Source: Chara braunii (taxonomy: Eukaryota > Streptophyta > Charophyceae > Charales > Characeae). Taken from it: a stretch of 23,040 bases of DNA. The stretch lies in NCBI GenBank assembly GCA_003427395.1, contig BFEA01000614.1:356272-379311 (forward strand), read 5' to 3'. Positions 8,467-17,286 of the stretch are shown piece by piece. How positions within the stretch are numbered: position 1 is the first letter of the stretch; every line of letters starts with the position of its first letter. The position numbers and the translations under genes are program-made. The notes beneath the pieces are model-generated. The model saw only the letters and a program-made list of their open reading frames with translations. It searched no databases and was not told the DNA's origin.

Positions 8467-9435
8467 CACTTGGCGCTGAACCACACAAACGTGACCAACC
8501 TTGCATTTTCTATTATACTGTTTGTCTATACTTTTTCATCATGAATGGTTTGTTATGATTTGTGGAGGAAATGAGAGAGAGTTTTTTGGGTGCTTTAACA
8601 ACATACACACACGCGTGTTTTGTTGGTTTGTTTTTCTATACATGGCATAATTCTTCGCCCTGATTTGCAGCATGTGCTCTGTTGTCAATGCAGTAATGTC
8701 TGCGGGTGGCCACTGTTTTTTTCTGGGGTTGGAGTTTGGGGTTTTGGCCAGAATATCTCTGCGAGGAGGCTCAGAGAGTGTTTGCTGTGGGTGTCATTCC
8801 CGGGGGCTGCTCTGTCGGAGCACATGGAAGAATGGGGTGGCTTCTAGGGTGTTTTAAGCAGTAGCGCTCCTGGTGTCACGTGACATCTTGTGGAATTTGG
8901 CATACTAATTGCAGTGGCCTCGCGGTAATGCTAGGACATCGTCTGATTCTGCAGGTTGTGCTGCAGGGGGAGATTCAGGGCACTCTTGGTGTTGCGTGCA
9001 GGTCCTGCGGTGTATTTTTTATTTGTGGTGGTGTTTTAGGCCGCAAAACATTTTTAGACCATTGGCATGTGTGGCCGGTGCTGTTTTGTTAATGGAGTCT
9101 CTTATGTTATGTTGGTCTGTGGTTTTGTGGGCCGACGTGGAGGGCTCTGCAAGTTTTTTCGGACCTGTGGCAGATGGGCTCGGTGCTTTCTTGCTGGTGG
9201 AGTCCTCTGTCTTAGGTAATTTGCTTTTTGCCCTCAGCCCTTTTATTGATCAAATAAATATATGTATATATCGTCAAACAGTATGTATATGTGCAAGTGT
9301 ATCGGCACTTGGCGCTGAACCACACAAACGTGGCCAACCTTGCATTTTCTATTATTTTGCCTATCGATACTTTTTTGTTATGGATGGTTTGTTATGATCT
9401 GTGGAGGAAATGAGAGAGAGTTTGGGGTGCTTTAA
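8467..9435 (+). repeat. Direct-repeat pair flanking an ~700-bp unit
   Basis: The segments 8467-8598 and 9306-9435 are close copies; both start CACTTGGCGCTGAACCACAC and end TGCTTTAA. They are spaced about 839 bp apart. This could be the two ends of an unknown element, or one and a fraction periods of a satellite. Short open frames inside it are not convincing. Confidence 0.75.
8815..9240 (+). repeat. Dispersed repeat family, copy 1
   Basis: The sequence from TCGGAGCACATGG to the TTTTGCCCTC region matches 20039-20540 over its whole length, with many substitutions and small indels. It holds blocks such as TTTTAAGCAG-AGCGCTCCTGG, GATTCTGCAGGTTGTG and TTGCTGGTGGAGTCCTCTG. Minus-strand reading of the two copies gives similar Ser/Lys-rich peptides. 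The differences I counted are not concentrated at third positions, so I do not call it coding. Confidence 0.8.
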
Positions 9436-9474
9436 ACCACTAGTACCCTCCAGTTTTCAAGGCCCGACCCTCCC

Positions 9475-10346
9475 GCTACCGGTTGCCAGACCCTGGCCTA
9501 GCCTACACCTACCGGTAGTTGGGAAAAAAAAACTAAAAACAAGGGGAAAAAAAGGAAAAGGAAAAATCATGGCTACGCCGGACCCGGACCCGGACATTTC
9601 CGGACATGGAACCGGACCCGTGTCCGGTAGTTTCCGGACGTCCGGAATTCCGGACATTTCCGGACCTCCGGACATGGGGGAATCCGGACAGTCCGGAAGT
9701 CTGGACAGGTCCGGAAATGTCCGGACCATTAAAAAAAAAAAAAAAAATCTGAAAAAAAAGTATGTTATGCAGAATAACAATTCAAACCACTTTTGCCTCA
9801 GAGTCATGTCAGAATTCCTAACCAAACTTGAGTTAAAAGTCAAAAACTATAAAAAGCTTAAAAAAAGACTTTAAAAACTAATAAAAGGTAATGAATTATT
9901 AATAATTAAAAAATTGGGGTTGTCTAATAAATTACTATAGAGAGAGAGCATGTCCGGACCCCCCAAAAAATCATAAACGGGCCTGAAAAACCCCCAAAAC
10001 AATTTTGGGGGCTTGGCTCCTCAATGGGGAAGGGTCCTGGACCTTTTTTTTTTTTTTTTTCCTCGAAATTTGCCAGATCCGGACCTTCCAGACCGGACAT
10101 CTGGATTCCGGACTGAATCCAGACTGTCCGGACGGCGGTCCGGACGTCCGGATCGTAGCCATGGGAAAAAGTCTAACACTCGAATTACTTGTTTATAAAA
10201 AACAAAAAACAATGCTACCGGTTGCCCGACCCTGGCCTAGCCTACACCTACCGGTAGTTGGGGAAAAAAAAACTAAAAACAAGGAAAAAAAGGAAAAGGA
10301 AAAATTCTAACACTCGAATTGCTTGTTTATAAAAAACAAAAAACAA
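9475..10346. repeat. Composite of nested direct and inverted repeats with poly-A tails
   Basis: Three layers are visible. First, a ~93-bp unit containing the inverted repeat CTACCGGT...ACCGGTAG and an A-rich tail occurs at 9475-9567 and again at 10214-10306. Second, an inverted pair of TCCGGA-rich units lies at 9568-9747 (plus) and 10044-10163 (minus). Each starts CATGGCTACG and each ends in exactly 17 A. Third, a 41-bp sequence (TCTAACACTCGAATT...) is duplicated at 10172-10212 and 10306-10346, on both sides of the second 93-bp unit. No gene is recognised. Confidence 0.8.
9991..10011. other. Perfect 9-bp hairpin
   Basis: CCCCCAAAA and TTTTGGGGG form a perfect stem with a CAA loop, between the two inverted TCCGGA arrays. 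Confidence 0.6.
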
Positions 10347-10425
10347 AAGCCAATGTCGGTAGAGGTATACAAACGCACGCGCGCGAGAGAGAGAGAGCTA
10401 TGTATATGTGAAAAACAAGAGTGAA

Positions 10426-10447
10426 TGCTCCCGCGAAGGCGGGAGCA
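10426..10447. other. Perfect 9-bp GC-rich hairpin
   Basis: TGCTCCCGC (10426-10434) pairs with GCGGGAGCA (10439-10447) around a GAAG loop. It lies just upstream of the GA tract. Confidence 0.6.
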
Positions 10448-10484
10448 CCGCATTCATTCCCATTTTGCACATACTGATACGGGC

Positions 10485-10486
<2 letters not shown>

Positions 10487-10530
<44 letters not shown>

Positions 10531-10582
10531 TCAGAGAGAGTGTCGGCGATTTCGCCGGGCAGTGGTGCTGCAAATGTGCCGT

Positions 10583-10653
<71 letters not shown>

Positions 10654-10654
10654 N

Positions 10655-10709
<55 letters not shown>
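10487..10709. repeat. GA tract facing a CT tract, with one ambiguous base
   Basis: (GA)n at 10487-10523 is followed by 71 bp and then (CT)n at 10595-10709, so the two could pair as a long hairpin. Between them is a small perfect hairpin, CGGCGA-TT-TCGCCG (10544-10557). Base 10654 is N inside the CT tract, so the true tract length is unknown. Confidence 0.9.
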
Positions 10710-10711
<2 letters not shown>

Positions 10712-10739
10712 CACCCAGGTTTCTGAGTCTTAACCCCAC

Positions 10740-11691
10740 TGCAAGGCAAATGAACAGAAGCGAGATGACAATATTCAGATTGCACAATCACATTGAAAGC
10801 CAAATCGTAACACAGTGTTCAGAAAGCAGCATTGCACTAATATAACACCAATGGAGAATTGTAGCACTGAAAGTCAATGTCAATGAGAGCTTGCTCTCGC
10901 CACCACCAACATATGTATCCAGTCTCTATCTCCCTACTCGGCGCTCAGCGCCCAGCCTACTCCCTACACAGCTGCTATTAGCCTACTAATTGACAATGCA
11001 ACTGTTGACGTCAGCAGCACCCGAAGTACTTGAAGATATCGCCCATGCAGAACCATCGCCAATACCAGGTATGTGCCCTCACATCATCATCATCATCATC
11101 CTTCTCTCTCTCCCTTGACTCTCTCCCATGTCTTCCTTTGTTGTACACCCGAAGACCACCCCGGCGCCTCACTGTACATCCAAGCCCTGCCAGCTATGGA
11201 GGTTGGGCTATGGCGCTGCCCTCAGAAGCGCCCTGCTTCCTGCACGACCGCACGTGCCTGCACCTCGCCGCTCAGCAGCAGCCCACGAGCTTCAACTCCA
11301 GCAGTGCTGCCGCCAGCATGCGAGTGCCCGAATGGCCGGCCAGGCAGCGAGCTCTTTCCTATATGCCTCGTTCGGCAGCCTGCTGGACTGGCCTGGGCCC
11401 ATAAGCTTCCGGTAGGCCCCAGGATGCTGCGCCTCTGGTGCAGCTACTGGGCCTCATTCGGTTGGGCCTCCCAACCGTCTGTGTATGAGGCTGCGAATCT
11501 CGCCCAGGGCCTGTGCTTTCGGAAAGGCTTGGGAATTTCCACGCTGCTCGGCCTGTGTTTCCCTGCCTGGACCCCAAATGCGCAATTGACAGTCAAGGGC
11601 CCCTCGTGATTTGTTAGGCCCGCCTTCACTTAGGGCGGGCACTTTTGCTGCAGGGGGCCCCTTAGGCCTGCCGAGGACCCATATCCTCGCA
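10740..11691 (-). mobile_element. Element B 3' LTR
   Basis: This is the downstream LTR in the direction of transcription, 952 bp long. It ends TGCAAGG on the inner-homologous side and CCTCGCA on the other, giving a short imperfect terminal inverted repeat. It contains a 7-bp hairpin (GCCCGCC...GGCGGGC, about 11618-11640) that is also kept in the other LTR, and a short CAT microsatellite near 11083-11100. Compared with the right LTR it lacks several small blocks, each 5 to about 24 bp. Open frames of up to 178 codons on the plus strand are unsupported. Confidence 0.93.
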
Positions 11692-11703
11692 TTCCCTCCT
11701 CCT
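11692..11703 (-). other. Polypurine tract of element B
   Basis: The minus strand reads AGGAGGAGGGAA immediately before the 3' LTR. That is the position and composition expected for the plus-strand primer of reverse transcription. Confidence 0.85.
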
Positions 11704-11804
11704 ATACTTCGATAGTCCTCTGAGAAGTTTTCTATCCCTTTAAGATCTCTTTAATAGCATGCAATGACTTGAGGTGCAATTCTTATGAGTTCTTCTCTGG
11801 TGAA

Positions 11805-12383
11805 TTACCGATCTTCGTTGGGGTCCAGATGATGTCTGAATCTGACCCGGTACTGCATTTTCGGCTTAGGAGGGCGGCCGCTGCCCGGTGGTCGAGGAAC
11901 TGGCATCAGACGATGCTCCACGATCTGGTCTATGTCCACTTCGCCATCCATGGTTGGGGGCAGCATTGATCTCCTGGAGGGAAGCTGATCTGTGGCAGCG
12001 AAGGGTTCCAGCTTGGATGCATGGAAAACAGGGTAAGGACGCAAGTGTGGAGGAATGCGAATCATGTATGAAGGCCCATCCAGTTGATCACCTACAATGT
12101 CTAAGATCTCCCAGGACCCAAAGTACTGTGGCATCAGTTTTCATGAAATCCCTATCTCCTGACCCAGTTCAGATGACTTTACCCAGACTCTATCACCTAC
12201 CTGAAAGTTAGAGGGCCGTCTATGTTTATTCTCATATGCGATCATAGCATCCTGAGACTTCCTAATATGTTCAACGGCCTGCTGCAGCATCTGTTCATAC
12301 TTGACAACAAATTCTATGCTGCCAGGTGCTGCAGTGGGTTGCCTTTCTGGTAGCAGAAAGTGCACTTTTGGGCTTCCAACCAA
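11805..12383 (-). pseudogene. Element B integrase C-terminus and chromodomain
   Basis: Two open stretches share one frame and are split by a TGA at 12141-12143, where Arg would be expected (CGA to TGA). The first has AVEHIRKSQDAMIAYENKHR and FQVGDRVWVK, the GPY/F-side end of Ty3 integrases. The second has LMPQYFGSWEIL, PPHLRPYPVFHASKLEPF and then a divergent chromodomain (GEVDIDQIVEHR...MQYRVRFRHHLDPNEDR). In chromoviruses this domain directs integration to marked chromatin. A TAA at 11805-11807 cuts the domain where a Trp-Tyr pair is usual; the same frame runs on as FTREELIRIAPQV to a stop at 11751. This frame is offset from the main pol frame, with the shift near 12361-12368. Confidence 0.85.
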
Positions 12384-15300
12384 GATGCAGCTGGTTGGGA
12401 GTCATAGCAGTAGTACTGTGCACAGCATTGTTGTACAGGCTAGCGACGAGAGGTAACTTCTCGTCCCAGTCATCCTGACTTGGCTTAATATAATGTCGAA
12501 GCAGGTGCTGTACCACCCGGTTCATTTGTTTTGCCTGGCCATTTGACTCAGGGTGATTCCCTGACGTCATGTAGAGCTTGGTACCCATTTGTTCAGCTGT
12601 CGTTTGCCACAGTTCGTTGGTAAACCTTACATCCCTGTCACTTACTATCGACGTAGGTAGTCCAAAATCCTTGACCCAGTTATCTAGAAACAGTTTGATG
12701 ACATAGTCGGTTTTAGCAGTTTCTGGCATTACGATAAGTCTTGCATACTTAGAAAAGCGGTCCACTATCACGAAGATGTGTCTTTTTCGAGACCTGCTGG
12801 TCACAAGGGTATCCATGAAAGCCATGGACACACTCTGACCAGGACCTTCAGGAATCGGCAAGGGCTTGACGAGCCCAAGCGGAGCCTGAGTCTTGGGTTT
12901 GTCCCTTTGGCAAACCTGGCAGGTTTTAACGTACCTTTTTGCATCTTGCATCATAGTGGGCCACCAGAACTTCTGCACTAGATTAGCTGAAGTCTTTTTA
13001 TAAGCAAAATGACCAGTTGCATCATGACATTCCCCTAAAAATAAACTACGCAAAGACTCACTACTGGGAACACACAATCTTTTATTCTCTGCCTTCTCAA
13101 GAAACAACAAGCCATCTACCATCGTAAATTCATCCAAAGTTTTTTTGTCCTTTGCTTGGAATCTACGGAATATCTCATACATAACTGGATCTTGCTGACA
13201 GGCTTCCACCAATGATCGAGTTAAGTCGTTGGATATACCAAATTCAGTCACTAGTGCGCCTAGATAATCTGCCCGACAAGATAGTGCATCAACTACTTTG
13301 TTGTACTCACCCTTGATTGGATCAAGTTGATAGTCATACATGTCTATCACTTGTATCCATCGCTTGAGTGCGTCGGAGAGTACCGACTGTGTCTTAATCC
13401 AGCGCAAGGTCTCATGGTCAGATCTCACATAGAAGAATCTGCCAAGGAGATAGTGTCTCCAATGTACCAGCGCTCTATACAGGGCATAGAGCTCACGCTC
13501 ATAAGTGGACTTGGCTAGTTTCTGAGATGGCATTTTCTTACTCATGTACTCGATAGGTCTCAACTTGGGCCCCTCCTTTTGCGTAAGGACCGCACCTATG
13601 CCATATTGGCTGGCGTTTGTGGTCACAACAAATGGCTTATCAGGATCGGGAAGTTTAAGAACCTCATAGTGGGTTAGAGCATACTTCAGTTTCCTGAAGG
13701 CCGTCTCACACTCTTCGATCCACTCCCACGGGGTGTCCAGTCGAGTTAGATCTGTTAATGGGGAAGCTATAGTACTATAGTTCTTTACAAACGGACGATA
13801 GTAGCCTGTCATCCCCCAAAACGATCTGACCTTAGTAACAGTCTGAGGTCTGGGCCAGTCACGTATGCTGGTCACCTTAGCATCATTCGGCATCAATCCA
13901 TCTGCTGAGATTTCATGACCCAGGTACAAGATCTTGGTGCGACCGAACGCGCATTTCTCCAAGTTAACCTTGTACTGGTGTTGTCTTAGGAGACCTAGCA
14001 CTATTTTCAAGTGCTCAGCGTGCTCCTCTACAGTCCTACTAAAGATAAGAATATCGTCGAGGTACACGACGATAAACTTGTTTAAGTATTCATGAAATAT
14101 CTTGTTCATCGCATGCTGGAACGTACCAGGTGCATTGCATAGGCCAAAGGGCATCACCACAAACTCGTATAGACCGTACCTGGTCTGAAATGCGGTTTTG
14201 GGTTGGTCCTCATGTCTAATGGCAATTTGATGGTATCCAGACTTCAGCTCTATCTTGGTGAAGTACCGGCATCCCTGCACTCTATCCAAGAGGTCGTTGA
14301 TGCGGGGTAGGGGCTCCGCGTTCTTAACAGTGATGGCATTGAGGCCCCTATAGTCAATGCACATCCTCAAGGTGCCTCCCTTCTTTGGGACAAATAAGAC
14401 TGGCGCACTGTAAGGGGAGGCACTAGGCCGAATCCATCCCTTTTCTATGAGCTCCTTGACCTGGCGGCGAAGCTCATCCAACTCCGCAGTCACCTTACTA
14501 TCTGGGACAACCTCTATTGCATGGACCACCTCCCTTTCTACCACGCCTGTGGGCTCCTCAAAAAGGTCTGAATATGTTGCGACGACTGATTCTATATCTG
14601 GGGGTGTTCTAACGACCTCCTCTTTCTCAGAGACAAAGACGAGATACATGCCCTCCTCGCAATTCTGCTTGTAGTAGTTATAGAAAGAGGAAGCACACAT
14701 GCAGCCGTAGTTCTCCACTAGACTGCTAGCCTTATACTTACGTAGTCTAACGGTTCTACCATTTGGCAACTTGTGTATCAGCACCTTCCTATCCCAATCA
14801 AACTGAGGTTGCACGACCTCGAGGTAGTACATGCCTAGTAGCATATCGAAGGGCAGTTCGTCGCTAACGAGGAATGAGATTTTATGTCTCACTTCCCCTC
14901 CTCCATAAGAGAAGGAACAGACTACGTCCTTGACATAGTCTTTAACTACCATTTGGTGCTTGTTGGCTAGCGTAGAAGCTACAGTTCTGCTAAGCGGCTG
15001 CACTTGGTCCCCTAAGCGCAGTCTATCCACACAAGCACGACTGATGAAGTTTCGTGTAGAGCCTATGTCTGCGAAGGAGCCAACTTTGCGGCCACCTACA
15101 TCAACCTCTACCACGAAATGTTCACCCTTTGGACCTCTATTGATCATCGCCCAAGAGTCTCTAGGGTCCTTCCCTGACAACTCAGTCTCTAACTCTTCTA
15201 GGGCCTCAGACACATCTCTCGAACAGAGTGTCGGTGGGTCTGAATGTGTTTGCGGGGCGATACGTGGGTCGCTAGCCCTGGACAACGCTTGAAGTGGGGA

Positions 15301-15498
15301 AGGCAACGTTACCACTTCAGCGTGAGTAAGAGCGGCTAAAACTCCTACTGGCCCGAGGTGTTTCCCTGCGAAGTGCTCGCAGAAGCACCGCCAAGCTTCG
15401 AAGATAGTCCTACCACCGTTGGAGAGGCTACCCTCGTTTGGACTTTCTTGCCTCGACACATTCGGGACGTGTGGCCATAGTTGCCACAGTTCATGCAC
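12295..15498 (-). pseudogene. Element B pol: protease, RT, RNase H, integrase
   Basis: The frame is open for 1,067 codons. In order it has an aspartic protease (ADIGSTRNF, D-I-G at about residues 144-146, where DSG is usual), then reverse transcriptase with [24 protein letters not shown] and YLDD (about 478). RNase H begins TTNASQYGIGAVL (about 625), with Asn in place of the first catalytic Asp but later acidic positions kept. Integrase has an H-x4-H...C-x2-C zinc site (about 824). Its catalytic core reads SMAFMDTL and SDRDVRF, then GQAKQMN. In Ty3 integrases the first of these is SMDF and the last has Glu before the Arg/Gln; here they are Ala (12820-12822) and Lys (12529-12531). The frame shifts out near 12365 before the integrase C-terminus. 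Entry is probably by frameshift at about 15360, not at the Met at 15498. Confidence 0.92.
15325..15366 (-). promoter_or_regulatory. Candidate programmed -1 frameshift signal of element B
   Basis: On the minus strand GGGAAAC (15366 to 15360) lies in gag phase as G_GGA_AAC, a known type of slippery heptamer. The gag TAG (15347-15345) follows after exactly 12 nt. Ten nt after the heptamer starts an 8-bp stem (15342-15349 with 15325-15332, one G-U pair) with a 9-nt loop. Back-slipping one base gives the pol frame (GKHLGPVGV). The layout is the same as in element A. Confidence 0.75.
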
Positions 15499-16277
15499 GT
15501 GCCCCTAGCGACTCGGTTCCTCCACACCTCATACTCTAAACCAAGTTTCACCCAAGCGGGCGTGCCTTGGTCGCCCTGACCCGTAGACCGGCCTACCTTC
15601 TTCTTCCCGGTCCCCCTAGCCTTTTCCTTGATGGGTGCCACCACTCCCCCATCCGAAGTTTCGCTGGCCCCATCGTGCTCTGTCTCCTCCCCAAGGTTTG
15701 GGAAGTTGTCAATTTCTGTCGCCTGACCATCGTGGTCGACGAACATTAGTTGACCTTTCTTCTTCCAGTCCTGGGGTAGTCTGTTCTTCCTACCATCTCC
15801 CTGACTCTGATGCGCAGATCCCAACTTTGCCTCTATGTCTAAGGCCTTCTTGCTGAAGGAGGCGAAGTTGTGTTGTTCGACATAGGCCTCATCTACCAGC
15901 TTTGTCCTAACCTTTGAAGGCCGACATCTAAGGTAATCCGTAAGGAGTACCTGCTGGTCATAGCGCACATCAGGTACCACGAGCAGACGTTCTACGGTAT
16001 CCGTAAGTTTTCTAACATTCTTGTACCTTCTGGCACAAACACTGTTGATCGCGTCTGTGGCCTTTTGAGCCCCTTGCGGGTCATGCCACCTATTATACAC
16101 GGACCGTACGAACTCTTCTAATGTCTGGGCCTGGGCCCAGGCATCGAAGTTCTGACCGTAGCCCCGCTGCTGCACTAGGCCATTCAACCAGTGGGCTGCT
16201 GACCCCTCTAGAAAGGAGGCAGCTACTACAACTTCTTGCTCCGCCCTGGTAAGCTTGTGCCTCACATAGGTAGGCAC
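15345..16277 (-). pseudogene. Element B gag: capsid core and zinc knuckle
   Basis: This 310-codon frame has the gag capsid pattern EVVVAASFLEGSAAHWLNGL at about residues 15-34, a long helical region, ALDIEAKLGSAHQ, and a perfect CCHC knuckle CMNCGNYGHTSRMC at about 263-276. It ends SGQ-stop. The protein would form the particle and bind RNA. The Met at 16277 is internal to gag. The upstream frame enters with FSNDKKKDGDLDTWVGR and must shift at about 16280, so this is the second half of a broken gag. Its end overlaps the pol frame in the -1 register. Confidence 0.88.
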
Positions 16278-16891
16278 CGTCCTACCCAGGTGTCCAAGTC
16301 CCCATCCTTCTTCTTGTCGTTGGAGAAGGGCTTAGGACTCAGCAAGGGTATTTTGGGCATCCACTGCATAGGCTGCATTGGCCCAGGGGATTGCTGCAGT
16401 GGCTGCATAGCCACCGAAACAGGTTGCTGCACACTAACCTGGGCCTAGCTTGACAGTGGGACTGTAGTAACCACTGTCGTCGATGGTACGGTTGAGACTC
16501 TAAAGACCGGACCACTAGTCGCCAAATAACCACCTGGAGGGGGCATACGAAACATAGGTGAGAATGAAGGCCCTACCGGCGACGGCGTCACTGATGGACC
16601 CGCACCCGAAGGGGGAGCTACAGCAAACTGAGGCTGCCTCATCACTGGACGAGGAGCCTGTAGTGCAGCCAGAATTCGTTTATGGCCTGCCACTAGTTCA
16701 GCCAACACCTCCTGCTGAACTACCTGCGTCTCCGCCACACAAAGTAGCGAGTCACGCAGCGCTCGCATCGCAGGGTCAAGTGTTGACTCATCTAATGCTT
16801 CTATTCTGCTTAGCTCCTGCAATCTACTACCTAGTCTAGCTTTTCTCATAATTGCTCTTCTTCTCCTCTCTGCTGCTTCATCCAACTGCCG
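16278..16891 (-). pseudogene. Element B gag, middle part
   Basis: The frame from about 16891 reads RQLDEAAERRRRAIMRKARL, an Arg/Glu-rich helix, then a helical segment ending at about residue 75 and a Pro/Ser/Val/Gln-rich linker. A TAG at 16445-16447 interrupts it, and the same frame continues as AQVSVQQPVSVAMQPLQQ and FSNDKKKDGDLDTWVG down to the frameshift near 16280. This is the linker between the N-terminal coil and the capsid core. Another TAG at 16892-16894 bounds it upstream. Confidence 0.8.
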
Positions 16892-17286
16892 CTACAACTC
16901 ATCCTGAAGTTCTTCTGCTTGGAGGATCTCATAATCCTCCGACGTGAGTTGAGCCTGTTGGCTGACTTGCAAGCCAGCACTCTGGCTAATGGAAACCCGA
17001 GAACCACTCTGACTAACTCCTGACGAAGTGGCCTGTGAAGAGGCCTGCGACATGGTAGAGAAGTAGCCATGGTCGTACCAGTGCTAGCTGAAATCCTAGA
17101 CCTGGCACTGTCCTCAGCCACCCTCGCTCTTCTTGCCGCTGTTCTCTCTCTAGCCTCTCTCCGCAGTCTCCTCTCGACTCCTGGACCTAACTCTAGGAAA
17201 GTCAAAGGTCAACTGAGAGCAGTACTACGAGTAGTCCTACGGTCATCCACTAACAACTCCTCCTCACTAGTGCTTGCATCACTCAT
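16892..17286 (-). pseudogene. Element B gag, N-terminal part
   Basis: An ATG at 17284-17286 starts an acidic leader (MSDASTSEEELLVDDRRTTR), interrupted by TGA at 17209-17211. The same frame continues into an Arg-rich helix (RRLRREARERTAARRARVAED). Near 17070 the sensible frame changes. The Ser/Gln-rich stretch MSQASSQATSSGVSQSGS and then TSEDYEILQAEELQDEL lead to the TAG at 16892-16894 and on into the middle part. I infer the gag start here because it is the first Met before continuous gag-like sequence and it follows a long leader. Confidence 0.7.

Noticed and set aside
10398-10845. Arg-Glu or Ser-Leu repeat frames
   Set aside because: They are translations of the GA/CT microsatellite and include the ambiguous base.
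11073-11609. Plus-strand 178-codon frame, with a 210-codon counterpart at 19109-19741
   Set aside because: Both lie inside the LTRs of element B, antisense to it. Indels between the two LTRs change the reading, and there is no recognisable domain.
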